53,700 nucleotides of DNA, taken from NCBI GenBank assembly GCA_050946255.1, contig JBMNUL010000001.1, positions 1-53,700 of the forward strand. Reading direction: 5' to 3'. Positions 40,486 through 53,323 of the stretch are shown here, one piece after another (the stretch's first letter is position 1; each line of letters starts with the position of its first letter). Under the pieces are notes generated by a model. That model saw only the letters and a list, made by a program, of their open reading frames with translations, was not told the DNA's origin and did no database searches. A program made the position numbers and the translations under genes. Source of the DNA: JBMNUL01 sp050946255 (GTDB taxonomy: Bacteria > Actinomycetota > Coriobacteriia > Coriobacteriales > CADBOM01).

Positions 40486-41634
40486 GTGCAGATTTGTAAA
40501 CAGCAGGATCTGATTTCCGTCATAGAGAAAATAAAGGGGAGTCGAGCACTCGCAATTGACACCGAGTTCATGCGTGAGAAGACGTATCATCCCCTTCTCT
40601 GCTTGGTGCAGATGGCAACTGATGACATCGAGTTTCTAATCGACCCGCTGAAGGTCGACAACCTTGAACCTTTGGCTGATGTTCTTTCCGATCCGGCCAC
40701 CACAAAGATTTTCCATGCCGGCAGGCAAGATCTCGAGCTTCTCTTCAGGAGCACTGGAGTCGTGCCGGCGCCGCTGTTCGATACTCAGGTAGCCGCTCCC
40801 TTGCTTGGTCTTCCGCAGCAGGTTGGATATGGAACGGCGGTAGAGGAATTCTGTGGGGTCAAGCTGAAGAAGGCAGACTCTCTCACGGACTGGACCCTGA
40901 GGCCTCTCACGGATAGTCAGGTGCAGTATTCGCTTGAGGATGTGCGCTATCTTATCCCAATGTACGATGCGATGGTAGAGAGGCTTAAAGATTGTGGTCG
41001 TCTGCACTGGCTCGATTCTGAGTTCGAGCACATGCAGGACCCGGAAACCTACATCATTCACGAAGAGGATCTCTGGCGCAAGGTCAAGAAGACGAGCGCG
41101 CTCACACGCAGACAGCTCAAGCATGTGTCCGATATCGCAATATGGAGAGAGCACATCGCGCAGAAAAGGGATATCCCCAGACGTTGGGTCATTCCCGATG
41201 AGCTCGTCGTCGAGATCAGCCGCAGGGAACCTGCAAATGTGGACGAGCTGTATAGAATACGTGGAGCTCGTGAGAAGCTCACCAACTCCATGGCAAGGAC
41301 CCTCGTCGGTCTTATAAAATCTGGAAAGGAAAGCAACCCAGACAGCTGGCCTGAGCGAGACAAGAGAAGGCACCAGGTCTCGGGATCTGATGCAGTTGCC
41401 GACGTGCTCATGGGAATCGTGAGGCTGAGGGCCAAGGAGTCCAACATCGCCCCCCAGGTTCTGGCAACCCACGGCGAGCTCATGCAGCTTGCAGCTGGAA
41501 AGAGAAACGATGTCGACGTTCTAAACGGATGGCGCTACCAGATAGTCGGGCACGAGCTGGTGGATTTTCTCGATGGCAAGGAGAGCGTGAGGGTCAGCTC
41601 TGGTAATCTTCAAGTAGGCCCTATGGGTGAATAG
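40486..41634 (+). CDS. rnd: ribonuclease D
   Basis: 382 residues. The DEDD 3'-5' exonuclease domain has D25 and E27 (LAIDTEFMREKTY), HAGRQDLELLF with the third acid and the C-terminal YSLEDVRYLIPMY segment with the Tyr-Asp pair. An HRDC domain follows (~205-285, LKHVSDIAIWREHIAQKRDIPRRWV). Trims tRNA and other RNA 3' ends. The start is GTG at 40486 with GGAG about 12 nt upstream, so translation may be modest. Confidence 0.95.
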   Translation: MQICKQQDLISVIEKIKGSRALAIDTEFMREKTYHPLLCLVQMATDDIEFLIDPLKVDNLEPLADVLSDPATTKIFHAGRQDLELLFRSTGVVPAPLFDTQVAAPLLGLPQQVGYGTAVEEFCGVKLKKADSLTDWTLRPLTDSQVQYSLEDVRYLIPMYDAMVERLKDCGRLHWLDSEFEHMQDPETYIIHEEDLWRKVKKTSALTRRQLKHVSDIAIWREHIAQKRDIPRRWVIPDELVVEISRREPANVDELYRIRGAREKLTNSMARTLVGLIKSGKESNPDSWPERDKRRHQVSGSDAVADVLMGIVRLRAKESNIAPQVLATHGELMQLAAGKRNDVDVLNGWRYQIVGHELVDFLDGKESVRVSSGNLQVGPMGE

Positions 41635-41700
41635 CCCGGAGGGAAGGCAGAGCAAACGTACGTGCGGAAGGGCCGCACGTCTGAAGGGAAAGATCGTCAG

Positions 41701-42360
41701 ATGTATCTGATCATCATCTTGATTACTCTCATCTTGGGTTTGGGAGCGCAAGCCGGAATCAACAGCCAATACAAGAAATGGGGCAGCGTCGCGAGCGCTT
41801 CCGGCCTCACTGGATACGAGGCGGCGAGGAGGATGCTCAACGCAAACGGGTTGGAGGACATCACCATCGACCATATCAACGGCAGCCTCACCGACAACTA
41901 CGACCCCAGGTCGCGCACGCTGCACCTCTCGGACAGCTCTTATCAGTCCACCAGCGTGGCGGCAACCGCAATCGCCTGCCACGAGGCCGGTCATGCGGTC
42001 CAACATGCAAAGGGATATACCCCGCTCAAGGTCCGCAATGCGATTGTCCCCGTCGTCAACTTCGCCTCGAATGTCTGGCTGTTCGTGCTCATCGCGGGCA
42101 TCTTCTTGAACATGCTCAGCTTGGTCCAGTTCGCAGTTATCCTCTATGCATGCGTCGTGGTGTTCCAGCTGGTGACTCTCCCGGTTGAATTCGACGCCTC
42201 CAACAGGGCATTGGCCTCAATCGAGGCGATGTTCCCGTTGCCAGAGAGTCAAGACGAAGGTTGCAAGAAGGTCCTCCGCGCCGCCGCCATGACCTATGTG
42301 GCAGCTGCTCTGGGATCGTTGCTGCAGCTCCTCTACTTCATAGGGATCTCGCGCTCGTGA
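41701..42360 (+). CDS. membrane zinc metallopeptidase, YugP family
   Basis: 219 residues. An N-terminal membrane anchor (MYLIIILITLILGLGAQAGI), a zinc motif HEAGH at 94-98 (TAIACHEAGHAVQHAKGY), and two further hydrophobic segments (LFVLIAGIFLNMLSLVQFAVIL, ending VEFDASNRALASIEAM) match YugP/neutral zinc metallopeptidases. The substrate is unknown. The start at 41701 follows AAGGGAAAG; the open frame runs 13 codons upstream without support. The stop overlaps the xseA GTG start, so the two are coupled. Confidence 0.9.
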   Translation: MYLIIILITLILGLGAQAGINSQYKKWGSVASASGLTGYEAARRMLNANGLEDITIDHINGSLTDNYDPRSRTLHLSDSSYQSTSVAATAIACHEAGHAVQHAKGYTPLKVRNAIVPVVNFASNVWLFVLIAGIFLNMLSLVQFAVILYACVVVFQLVTLPVEFDASNRALASIEAMFPLPESQDEGCKKVLRAAAMTYVAAALGSLLQLLYFIGISRS

Positions 42361-43859
42361 AGGCATATGGGAAAAACCATGGCGGGAGTCTGTTCGACGA
42401 GCTCGATGCAAACAATTCCGACGGGGCATCGCAGGGCAAGGGCGTTCTAAGCGTCTCCCAGGCTCTGGCGTTGGCCAAGGGAAAGCTCGAGTCGATCAGG
42501 ATCACCGTCGAGGGCGAGATATCAGAGTTCAACGACAAACCTGGCTACAAAGCCGCTTACTTCACCTTGGCGGACAAGACCGGCGCTCTGCCCTGCCAGA
42601 TGTGGCACAACGACTATGCGAGGTCCGGGATGACCCTGCGCCGTGGAATGATGGTGCAGGTCACCGGCAACTTCTCGCTGTATCCGGCAAAGGGCCGCAT
42701 GAACTTCGTGGTGCGCACCGTGAGCGTCGCCGGCGAGGGCAAGCTGAGGATGCAGGTTGCACAGCTGGCCAAGAAGCTCTCGGACGAGGGCCTCATGAAT
42801 CCAGACAGGAAGAAGCCTCTTCCCAGGTTTCCGTGGAAGGTCGCCGTCGTCACCTCGCCCCGGGGCAAGGCTGTGCACGATGTCCTTAGAACCCTCAGGA
42901 GAATCTCCCCTGCGGTGGAGGTATATGTTGCCGGGGTTCCAGTTGAGGGGGCAAACGCACCGCTGGCGATCTGCAACGGCCTCAAGGTGGCAGATGATTC
43001 CGATTGCGACGTGATCTTGCTTGTCAGGGGAGGAGGTTCCTACGAGGACCTCATGCCCTTCAACGACGAGAGGGTGGCGCGCCAAGTTGCGGCTTGCCGC
43101 AAACCGGTGGTCACGGGCATCGGCCATGAGCCGGACAACACAATAGCCGACATGGTCGCAGACGTGAGGAGGTCCACTCCCACATCTGCAGCGGAGATCT
43201 GCGTTCAGGAGATAGGGGTCCTTCCCGAAAGGCTCGCGAAGTACGGCGAGAAGATGCGCCGGGCTCTGTTGAACACGATCAGGTATGACCGTGGCGTCGT
43301 GAAGTCTCTGTCGTCGAGGCAGCTGTTCACGGACCCCAACTACCTGCTCTCGTCCTTCGCGACGCGCGTGGACATCGATTCGGAGAAGCTCTCCAGCGCG
43401 ATTCCGGATCAACTCGATAGGAGCAGGCGCTCTCTGCAGGACATCGAGCTGGCCCTGCGCAGGACGGCACCCGCAATCACGCCGAAGTTCAGACAGCAAG
43501 TCGAGTCCGATGAAAAAGCGCTCTGTCAGGGTCTCCGCTCCGTGATATCAGCTGGAAAGATGAAGGTCGGCACTTCGGAGACGCGGATGAGCAGCTTGGG
43601 TGGCCATTTGCTGGACCGGGGTAAGTCGAAGGTCGCGATAGCCGCGGCAAAGCTAGATGGCCTTTCGCCCCTCTCGGTTCTAGGGAGAGGCTACTCGATA
43701 GCATTTGACGATGGCGGGCATGTGATCTCCAGCGTGGGCAATGTGGAAGAGAGCAGCAAGCTCTCGGTAATGCTCAAGGACGGAAACATAAAGGCAACGG
43801 TCGATTCTGTTGAGAAGAAAGACCCAGATGGAGGAAAAGATGACAGGGCAAGTCGATGA
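42357..43859 (+). CDS. xseA: exodeoxyribonuclease VII large subunit
   Basis: 500 residues. An OB-fold at the N-terminus (LSVSQALALAKGKLESIRITVEGEIS) is followed by the catalytic domain (KVAVVTSPRGKAVHDVL, VILLVRGGGSYEDLMPFNDE and GIGHEPDNTIADMVADVR) and a long coiled coil. With XseB it degrades single-stranded DNA. The start is GTG at 42357, overlapping the yugP stop by 4 nt (GTGA). The N-terminus has about 30 extra residues before the OB-fold. The end overlaps xseB by 20 nt, as usual in this pair. Confidence 0.95.
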   Translation: MKAYGKNHGGSLFDELDANNSDGASQGKGVLSVSQALALAKGKLESIRITVEGEISEFNDKPGYKAAYFTLADKTGALPCQMWHNDYARSGMTLRRGMMVQVTGNFSLYPAKGRMNFVVRTVSVAGEGKLRMQVAQLAKKLSDEGLMNPDRKKPLPRFPWKVAVVTSPRGKAVHDVLRTLRRISPAVEVYVAGVPVEGANAPLAICNGLKVADDSDCDVILLVRGGGSYEDLMPFNDERVARQVAACRKPVVTGIGHEPDNTIADMVADVRRSTPTSAAEICVQEIGVLPERLAKYGEKMRRALLNTIRYDRGVVKSLSSRQLFTDPNYLLSSFATRVDIDSEKLSSAIPDQLDRSRRSLQDIELALRRTAPAITPKFRQQVESDEKALCQGLRSVISAGKMKVGTSETRMSSLGGHLLDRGKSKVAIAAAKLDGLSPLSVLGRGYSIAFDDGGHVISSVGNVEESSKLSVMLKDGNIKATVDSVEKKDPDGGKDDRASR

Positions 43860-44127
43860 GTTCGCAAACGGCACTGAGGGTGAGGGCAAGGCCTCAGACG
43901 AGGGCAAGACTTTCAACGAGGGACTAGACGAACTCGAGAAGATCATCGCAGAGCTCGAGAGCGGGCAGTTGGAGCTCGAGGACAGCCTGAAGAAGTACGA
44001 GAGGGGAGTCCATCTCCTGTGCATGCTCCAGGGAAAGCTGTCGGTGGCGGAGCAGAAGGTCACCGTGCTCTTGGGCGAGCTCGAGCCCGAGCAGAGCGAT
44101 GAGGATACCGACTCCACCCTGAGCTAG
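43840..44127 (+). CDS. xseB: exodeoxyribonuclease VII small subunit
   Basis: 95 residues. The core FNEGLDELEKIIAELESGQLELEDSLKKYERGVHL is the coiled-coil domain that binds the XseA subunit. The start at 43840 has GGAGG 5 nt upstream; an ATG 12 nt earlier is also possible. It has acidic N- and C-terminal tails absent from most family members (which are ~75-80 residues). Confidence 0.93.
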   Translation: MTGQVDEFANGTEGEGKASDEGKTFNEGLDELEKIIAELESGQLELEDSLKKYERGVHLLCMLQGKLSVAEQKVTVLLGELEPEQSDEDTDSTLS

Positions 44128-44161
44128 TCACAAGCGGCCCTTTTCGCCTCTTTTGTGTTCC

Positions 44162-44203
44162 GTCAACCACGATTTCACCACAGTCAACTACGTTTTAAGC
44201 ACA
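44162..44203. repeat. 21-nt degenerate tandem repeat
   Basis: Units 44162-44182 and 44183-44203 share GTCAAC-ACG-TTT-ACA with 17 of 21 matches. No gene is evident between 44128 and 44361. Confidence 0.55.
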
Positions 44204-44361
44204 ATTTCGGGGTTTGGCGGCACTTGACCGCATTAATAAGGGCGAATTAGCATTTTGGGCATTAGAATTGCAATTACTCATATTCGGACGTGGCGCATTT
44301 TCATCGCGTTTCTACGCGTAAAGCCCTGTAAGGCTTCGAGTGCCAAGCGTTAGGAGGAAAG

Positions 44362-44703
44362 ATGGCAAAGGTAGACGACTGCATCTTCTGCAAGATTGCA
44401 AATGGGGAGATCCCCACCGATATGGTCATGGAGAACGACGAGGTAGCCGTCTTCAAGGACGCCAACCCCCAGATGCCGGTGCACGTGCTGATCGTGCCGA
44501 AGGATCACTACTCCGGTCTCAACGACGATGTCCCGGTGGACCTGCTGGGCCGACTGCTCAAGATGGTCCCGGAAGTTGCCGAGAAGACCGGGATTCACGA
44601 TTCGGGCTACAGGACCATCATCAACACTGGGGACGATGCCAACCAGACCGTGAAGCACCTTCACATCCATGTGGTTGGCGGCGAGAAGATCAAGGGGTTC
44701 TAG
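44362..44703 (+). CDS. HIT family nucleotide hydrolase (HinT-like)
   Basis: 113 residues. The histidine triad is complete at H99-x-H101-x-H103 (HLHIHV), and the N-terminal CIFCKI (C7, C10) plus a later His gives the zinc site of the Hint branch. These enzymes cleave adenosine phosphoramidates; the physiological substrate here is unknown. TAGGAGG lies 5 nt before the ATG. Confidence 0.95.
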   Translation: MAKVDDCIFCKIANGEIPTDMVMENDEVAVFKDANPQMPVHVLIVPKDHYSGLNDDVPVDLLGRLLKMVPEVAEKTGIHDSGYRTIINTGDDANQTVKHLHIHVVGGEKIKGF

Positions 44704-44849
44704 CTCGCTCTCCAGGTTTTGCCGGCATCGAATCTGCATTGGGATTCGTGTCGGTGCGTAAATTCAAGGTATCTTTTTTAGATTGATTATTCCCCGGATG
44801 GCGCGCAAGCGTCGTCCGGACTTTTGACAATAGAGGATTGGGGTGGACA

Positions 44850-46055
44850 ATGAAGACATTGGTGGTAAACGCTGGCAGCTCCTCGCTCAGGTACCAGCTG
44901 CTCGACGTTGAAACCCGCGAGGTCGAGCAATCTGGACGTTGCGAGAAGATCGGTGGAGATGGGTCGTTCATCAGCCTGATCGCCGGCGAGCAGTACAAGA
45001 AGCTCGTCCTTCCTATTCCCAATCACGAGAAGGCAGTCGAGCTGGTTCTCAAAGAGCTGCAAGACCACGAGGTCGGAGTAATCTCCAGCTTGAAGGAAAT
45101 CGACGCCGTGGGGCACAGGATCGTGCATGGCGGCAAATACTTCGACGGTCCCGCCCTTGTGGATGGCGAGGTCCTCAACAAGATCAGGGAGTGCGCCGAG
45201 ATCGCCCCTCTGCACAACATGGACGCCATCAAGGGCATCGAGGCATGCATGCACCAGATGCCCGGAATCCCCCAAGTGGTCTCCTTCGACACCGCATTCC
45301 ACATGACGATTCCCGCGGTCAACCACATGTATGCTCTGCCCTACAAGTATTACGAGAAGTACGGTCTGCGAAAGTACGGGTTCCACGGCATGTCCCACAA
45401 GTACGTCTCGAGGCGCGCCGCCGAGATGATGGGCGCCAATGTCGAGGACCTCAAGATCATCACCTGCCACATGGGCAACGGCGGAAGCGTCACGGCAGTG
45501 CGCTACGGTGAGTCTTACGACACCTCGATGGGCCTTACCCCTCTCGATGGAATCATCATGGGAACCCGTTGCGGGAGCATCGACCCTTCCGTTGTCACGT
45601 TCCTCATGGAGCACGAGAATCTCACACCTGCGGAGATGACCTCGATTCTCAACAAGGAGTCTGGACTGCTCGGGATTTCCGGGGTCAGCAACGACCTCCG
45701 AGACATCGACGTGGCTATTGGCTGGGGCAACGAAAGGGCAAAGCTCGCCTTCGAGATGTACGCTCAGTCGATTCGCCGGTACATCGGCCAATACCTCATC
45801 GAGATGGTTGGGGCAGATGCAGTTGTGATGACAGCTGGAATCGGAGAGAACAGCCCAGCGGTTCGCGCGAAGGTCTTCGATGGACTTGAGCCGTTGGGAT
45901 TCAAGATCGACCGGGACCGCAACGAGTTCGGAAAGCCCGACTGCCTCATCTCATCAGATGACTCTCTGGTTCCGATTTTCGCGATTCACACCAACGAGGA
46001 GTACCTCATCGCGCTCGATGCAAAGGAGATATGCGAGAAGTACGGTCTTGCCTAG
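44850..46055 (+). CDS. ackA: acetate kinase
   Basis: 401 residues. MKTLVVNAGSSSLRYQL, HRIVHGG, FDTAFHMTIP, GMSHKYVS, HMGNGGSVTAV and TAGIGENSPAVR are diagnostic of the ASKHA-fold kinase, which converts acetyl phosphate and ADP to acetate and ATP. Pta is not adjacent. The ATG at 44850 is preferred over an in-frame TTG 12 nt upstream. The coding end is repeated downstream (46101-46133) including the stop-codon region. Confidence 0.96.
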   Translation: MKTLVVNAGSSSLRYQLLDVETREVEQSGRCEKIGGDGSFISLIAGEQYKKLVLPIPNHEKAVELVLKELQDHEVGVISSLKEIDAVGHRIVHGGKYFDGPALVDGEVLNKIRECAEIAPLHNMDAIKGIEACMHQMPGIPQVVSFDTAFHMTIPAVNHMYALPYKYYEKYGLRKYGFHGMSHKYVSRRAAEMMGANVEDLKIITCHMGNGGSVTAVRYGESYDTSMGLTPLDGIIMGTRCGSIDPSVVTFLMEHENLTPAEMTSILNKESGLLGISGVSNDLRDIDVAIGWGNERAKLAFEMYAQSIRRYIGQYLIEMVGADAVVMTAGIGENSPAVRAKVFDGLEPLGFKIDRDRNEFGKPDCLISSDDSLVPIFAIHTNEEYLIALDAKEICEKYGLA

Positions 46056-46133
46056 GCTTCGCTGGTCCAGCATTGTCTGGCCTGGCCTTCGCTTGTTTTT
46101 ACGAGAAGTATTGTCTTGCCTAGGCTTTGCAGG
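46033..46133. repeat. 33-nt repeat of the ackA end, 68 nt apart
   Basis: Units 46033-46065 and 46101-46133 agree at 28 of 33 positions (shared TCTTGCCTAGGCTT). The first contains the last ackA codons and TAG stop. The surrounding DNA is enriched in related GGCCTGG/TTGTCTGG words. Confidence 0.8.
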
Positions 46134-46435
46134 GTTTGGTAGCACGGCCTGGCCCAGTTCCCATTGGCCTAGGTCGTGCTGGTCATGGCAGCGGCATCGT
46201 ATAGATCGATCTGCCCTGGTGAGGAAACGGCTTTGCCCAGCTCGCGCTTTTTCGGTGGGAAAGCCGCGCTATGCCCATTGGCACAGCAGTGATACTCTCG
46301 CCGGTACAATCGTGCTGCGCCCACCGGCACAAACTTTAAATCGGACATTCCAAGCTCTATAATGTGAACAAACGCGAAACGACAATTTGCCTTCAATAAA
46401 CACAGCATACAAACACGGCAATCGGGGGTTTGTCT
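46134..46435. other. intergenic stretch upstream of ftsK
   Basis: About 300 nt. Short leftward translations are present but lack family similarity. No terminator or promoter could be assigned with confidence. Confidence 0.4.
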
Positions 46436-49093
46436 TTGTCAGCGAAGAAATCCAGCTCCAAGACCGCAGTCAAGTCTGCCAACAGCCGTTCCAACAAGAA
46501 CACGGCATCACGTGGTCAGACGGCATCTAGGGGCAACTCAAATTTCAGGAATTCCAAGGGGTCGGCCAGTTCCGGCAAGAAGCAGACCCCTCAGAAGAGG
46601 TCTCTCGCCAAAGACGAGCAGCCGGAGATGAGGCAGAGCCTCCTCACCCCCAGGTTGAGAAACGATCTCAAGGGTGTGGTTATCCTCGCGGTCTCTCTGA
46701 TCCTCCTGATCGCAGTGTGCATGTCAGATGACGCCATCATCACATCTTGGGTCTCGACTATCATGCACCAGGGGCTGGGGTTGGGAGCCTATCTGTTCCC
46801 GATTTTCCTCGCAGCTTTCGGAATATGCTTCTTCTTCCTTGGAAGACACGAGCTCGTCATGCCTAGAATAGCCCTGGGCATTGTGCTGATCTTCCTTTCG
46901 ATCATTACCTTGACCGGGGTAAACGCACCGAATGCCGCAGATAATCTCGACTATCTCTTCAGACCCGTTTACCTCGAGGCCTGTGGAGGCTACATAGGCA
47001 ATGGCATTGCATTCGCGATGCTCGGGCTGATGGGCCAGGTGATCTCCGATGTGATATTGGTGGCGGTCATCATCGTCGGATTGGTCACGATAGGATTCTC
47101 GATCAGCGGGTTCTTCGACTGGCTGCTCGACAAGCGCAACAGCGGCCCTACCCTGGATCAGTTCAGCGAGACCAACGCGGCTTACAGCCGTGCGAGGGCG
47201 CTTGCCGATAATGGGCAATACGCGATGGCGGCAGATGGCAACGGCTTTGTCCCGATGGCGCAGACCGTGCAGCTGCATGAAAACGGCAACGCTGCCGGCA
47301 AGACCAAGTTGCTGAAGAGGAAGAAGAATGCCGCAGTCACGCAGGTGCTGGACCCGGTGGATGCCGAAGATGCCGGGAGCTCGCAAAAGACCGTCATGTT
47401 AGACGACGAGCTGCTGCAGGGAAAGCCCAAGGACGCCGAAGTTGTTGGGAAGACCAGGAGGCTCGGCAAGAAAGACTCCGAAAGCGTTCCCTCTGAGAAA
47501 GATGGGAAGAAAGCTGTAGATGCCACGCCGGCGCTTCTGGCAGATACCAAGCCCGTTGAACACCAGGAGGGAACGTTCGAGCTTCCCGACCCGCGTATCC
47601 TCAAGAAATCCACGATGAAGCCGCATAGCAATTCCACGGAATCGGACCTTGCCGAAATGGCTGCAAAGCTTCAGGAGGTACTGCACGAGTTCAACGTCGA
47701 TGCCGACGTCGTGGGCTGGGTTCACGGCCCAACGGTCACGCTCTTCAAGGTCTCCCTTGCAAGTGGAGTGCGCGTCAACAAGGTGACCGCTCTTTCCGAT
47801 GACATTCAGCTGGCATTCGCTTCCCAGTCGGTTCGAATCTTCTCGCCGATCACAGGCACCAGCCTGGTTGGAATCGAGATTCCAAACGATTCCCGCGAGA
47901 ACGTCCTCCTCGGGGATGTGCTTCCACCGGCCGGGAACAAGCCCTTGCTCGTGGCCATCGGCAAGGATGTCGAGGGCAATGCGATCACCGGCGATCTGTC
48001 CAAGATGCCCCACCTTCTCATCGGTGGTACCACTGGATCCGGTAAGTCTGTGGCCATCAACTCCATGATCATGTCGGTGCTGATGCGCGCAACGCCGGAT
48101 GATGTCCGCATGATTCTGATCGACCCCAAGAGGGTCGAGCTCTCGCTCTACAACGACATCCCGCACCTCTACGTGCCGGTCGTCACAGATTCAAACAAGG
48201 CTGCCAGCACTTTGGCCTGGGCTGTCAGCGAGATGGAACGCCGCCTCAAGCTCTTCGAGGAAGTTGGGGCCAAGAACATCGGTCAGTACTCCAAGATGCG
48301 AGAGAAGGCGCTGGCGGCAATAGCAAAGAAGAAGGCCATGGCGGCAGATAATGCCGAGGATGATGAGGACGGGGACGAAGAGGACGATTGGGAACAAATG
48401 CCCTCGATGATGATCGTGATCGACGAGTTGGCCGACCTCATGATGGTGGCGGGCAAGGAAGTCGAGACCTCGATCAGCCGTATCGCCCAGCTCGGACGTG
48501 CTGCCGGAATCCACATGATCGTTGCAACACAGAGGCCGTCCACCAACGTCATCACCGGTCTCATCAAGGCCAACATCACGACGCGAATCGCCTTCAACGT
48601 GGCATCGGGAATCGACTCCAGGGTCATTCTCGACTGCACCGGCGCCGAGCACCTCATCGGCCTCGGAGACATGCTCTACAGCACACCGAAACTCGGGAAA
48701 CCGCTCAGGATCCAGGGCTGCTTCGTGGACGAGGGAGAGATCAACGCGGTGTGCAAGTTCTTGCGCGAGCAGGGCAAGCCGGATTACCACGAGGACATCT
48801 TCACGACCTCTGTTCCAGTACTCGAGAGCGGTGGAGGTTCGAGCAGCGGCGCAGGATCAGACGATGAGCTCCTGTGGGAAGCAGCTGAGATAGTCGTGAG
48901 CTCCAACCTCGGGTCAACTTCGGCATTGCAGCGCAGGCTCAAAGTTGGCTATGCCAGGGCCGGCAGGATCATGGACATGCTCGAGGAAAAGGGAATTGTT
49001 GGACCGGCGAACGGCAGCAAGCCCAGAGAGGTCTATGTGGATGAGCTGGAGCTGGAAAACATCAGGGCAATGGCCGAGAACGACATGCTCTAG
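46436..49093 (+). CDS. ftsK: DNA translocase FtsK/SpoIIIE
   Basis: 885 residues. A basic, Ser/Asn-rich N-terminus (AKKSSSKTAVKSAN) is followed by four hydrophobic segments between ~80 and 225, an acidic/basic linker, the motor with Walker A GTTGSGKSVAI (~residues 529-539) and Walker B MMIVIDELADLMMVAG, and the winged-helix gamma domain (SALQRRLKVGYARAGRIMD) that reads KOPS/SRS-type sequences. It moves chromosomes during division. Start TTG 46436, with GGGGG 7 nt upstream; a TTG 6 nt earlier is too close. It begins a rightward group with rodZ and uvrA. Confidence 0.96.
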   Translation: MSAKKSSSKTAVKSANSRSNKNTASRGQTASRGNSNFRNSKGSASSGKKQTPQKRSLAKDEQPEMRQSLLTPRLRNDLKGVVILAVSLILLIAVCMSDDAIITSWVSTIMHQGLGLGAYLFPIFLAAFGICFFFLGRHELVMPRIALGIVLIFLSIITLTGVNAPNAADNLDYLFRPVYLEACGGYIGNGIAFAMLGLMGQVISDVILVAVIIVGLVTIGFSISGFFDWLLDKRNSGPTLDQFSETNAAYSRARALADNGQYAMAADGNGFVPMAQTVQLHENGNAAGKTKLLKRKKNAAVTQVLDPVDAEDAGSSQKTVMLDDELLQGKPKDAEVVGKTRRLGKKDSESVPSEKDGKKAVDATPALLADTKPVEHQEGTFELPDPRILKKSTMKPHSNSTESDLAEMAAKLQEVLHEFNVDADVVGWVHGPTVTLFKVSLASGVRVNKVTALSDDIQLAFASQSVRIFSPITGTSLVGIEIPNDSRENVLLGDVLPPAGNKPLLVAIGKDVEGNAITGDLSKMPHLLIGGTTGSGKSVAINSMIMSVLMRATPDDVRMILIDPKRVELSLYNDIPHLYVPVVTDSNKAASTLAWAVSEMERRLKLFEEVGAKNIGQYSKMREKALAAIAKKKAMAADNAEDDEDGDEEDDWEQMPSMMIVIDELADLMMVAGKEVETSISRIAQLGRAAGIHMIVATQRPSTNVITGLIKANITTRIAFNVASGIDSRVILDCTGAEHLIGLGDMLYSTPKLGKPLRIQGCFVDEGEINAVCKFLREQGKPDYHEDIFTTSVPVLESGGGSSSGAGSDDELLWEAAEIVVSSNLGSTSALQRRLKVGYARAGRIMDMLEEKGIVGPANGSKPREVYVDELELENIRAMAENDML

Positions 49094-49280
49094 CCTTCCA
49101 TTCCCCCGCGCTTTCAGGGTCTCCTTTTCCCCAGATACCGTGCTATAGGCATCTGGCAACGTTGCTTCGGTAGAGAAATGCTCAAAATGATGTCCCTAAG
49201 GTTTAAACTAATAAAACGTGTGTGTCCTTGGGGCTTTGAGTTAGATTGATCAGTTTGCACTCTGTGCGAGGGTAATCGAA

Positions 49281-50387
49281 ATGTCTGAATTCGGATTTGG
49301 TGAAGAGCTTGCTAATGCCAGGAGACGGAGCGGTTATTCCGTCCAGCAGGTTTCCGATGCTCTGAGGATAAGGCCAGACATCATCCGCGCAATCGAGATG
49401 GAGGACTTCGGCAAGATGCCCGCCAAGGGCTTTGCCAGGAACCAGATCAGCGCTTATGCCAGATTCCTGGGCCTCGATTCCACGGAGCTGACCCAGAGCT
49501 TCCTCTCCGCATACAACGATTTCGAGCGCAACGCCGTTTCGAGCTACGGATATGTCACCGATTACCAGCAACCTGCAGACAGGGCATATGCCACTGCGCG
49601 CCGTGCAAGGCAATCGATGGAGGAGGAGAACTCCAGGAACCATCCAGGATCCAACCATCAGAGGCAACACAGCAGGCAGTCGGGGTTCCGTTCCGACGAA
49701 AGACGTCGGGACCAAAGACAGCGGCCTGGCGGTTCTGAGGGGTCTGGACGTGGGAATCAGAATCGTGACAGGCGGCCCCAGAGGTCGAACCGAGATGTTG
49801 GACGACCGAAGAAGTCGGTTCAAACTCGTGGATCGAAAGACCGTCGAGGTGGTCGAAACATTGGGTCAAAGGGCTTCAACCCCGGCAGGAAGAACAACAA
49901 ATATCTGCGTCGCCGAATCATCGCGATTATCATTCTGATAATCATCATCGCCGCGATTGCATTTGGGGTCAGCAGGTGCTCGAGCTCCGACAGCAACCCG
50001 AATCTGAGCAGTGATTCCAATGTCGAGGTAACCGGAGGTTCAACCACAGGTTCTACGAGCGCTCCCGATGTCTCTGCTGATGCCGTGACCGCAACTCCGT
50101 CGGTAAAGACCGCAAGTGCCACTTCGTTCACGCTGGTCGTGAGCGTGGCCGATGGGCACCAGAGCTGGGTCGAGGTCGACGTTGATGGCACCACTTCCAC
50201 CGCGGAGGAAGTCACAGGCCCCCAGGACCTCACATATACCGTCACGGATACAGCCTCGATTCAAATCGGCAACCCAGATTATGTTACCGTGACCGTTAAC
50301 GGAAACGATCAAGAGCTCACCACGTCTGACAGCGGACTGGGCGAGGTCACATTGACATTGCAAGACGGTCAGGTTACCGCCAGCTAG
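49281..50387 (+). CDS. RodZ-like protein with HTH, membrane helix and DUF4115 domain
   Basis: 368 residues. A helix-turn-helix of the RodZ type is at the N-terminus (LANARRRSGYSVQQVSDALRIRPDII ... IEMEDFGKMPAKGFARNQISAYARFLGLD). A long basic Gln/Arg/Gly-rich linker (~105-205) follows, then one membrane helix (IIAIIILIIIIAAIAFGV, ~212-230) and a Ser/Thr-rich DUF4115 domain outside the membrane (TSFTLVVSVADGHQSWVEVDVDG). RodZ organises cell shape with MreB; no mreB is in the window. GAGGG lies 9 nt before the ATG. The Arg-rich linker is unusually long and may bind nucleic acid. Confidence 0.85.
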   Translation: MSEFGFGEELANARRRSGYSVQQVSDALRIRPDIIRAIEMEDFGKMPAKGFARNQISAYARFLGLDSTELTQSFLSAYNDFERNAVSSYGYVTDYQQPADRAYATARRARQSMEEENSRNHPGSNHQRQHSRQSGFRSDERRRDQRQRPGGSEGSGRGNQNRDRRPQRSNRDVGRPKKSVQTRGSKDRRGGRNIGSKGFNPGRKNNKYLRRRIIAIIILIIIIAAIAFGVSRCSSSDSNPNLSSDSNVEVTGGSTTGSTSAPDVSADAVTATPSVKTASATSFTLVVSVADGHQSWVEVDVDGTTSTAEEVTGPQDLTYTVTDTASIQIGNPDYVTVTVNGNDQELTTSDSGLGEVTLTLQDGQVTAS

Positions 50388-50423
50388 CAGGTATCGTCGC
50401 TGGCTGGATTGGAAGAGAGTCGC

Positions 50424-53318
<2,895 letters not shown>

Positions 53319-53323
53319 TCCAC

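Noticed and set aside
46169..46408. Leftward 79-codon ORF upstream of ftsK
   Set aside because: No ribosome-binding site or family similarity, in repeat-rich intergenic DNA.
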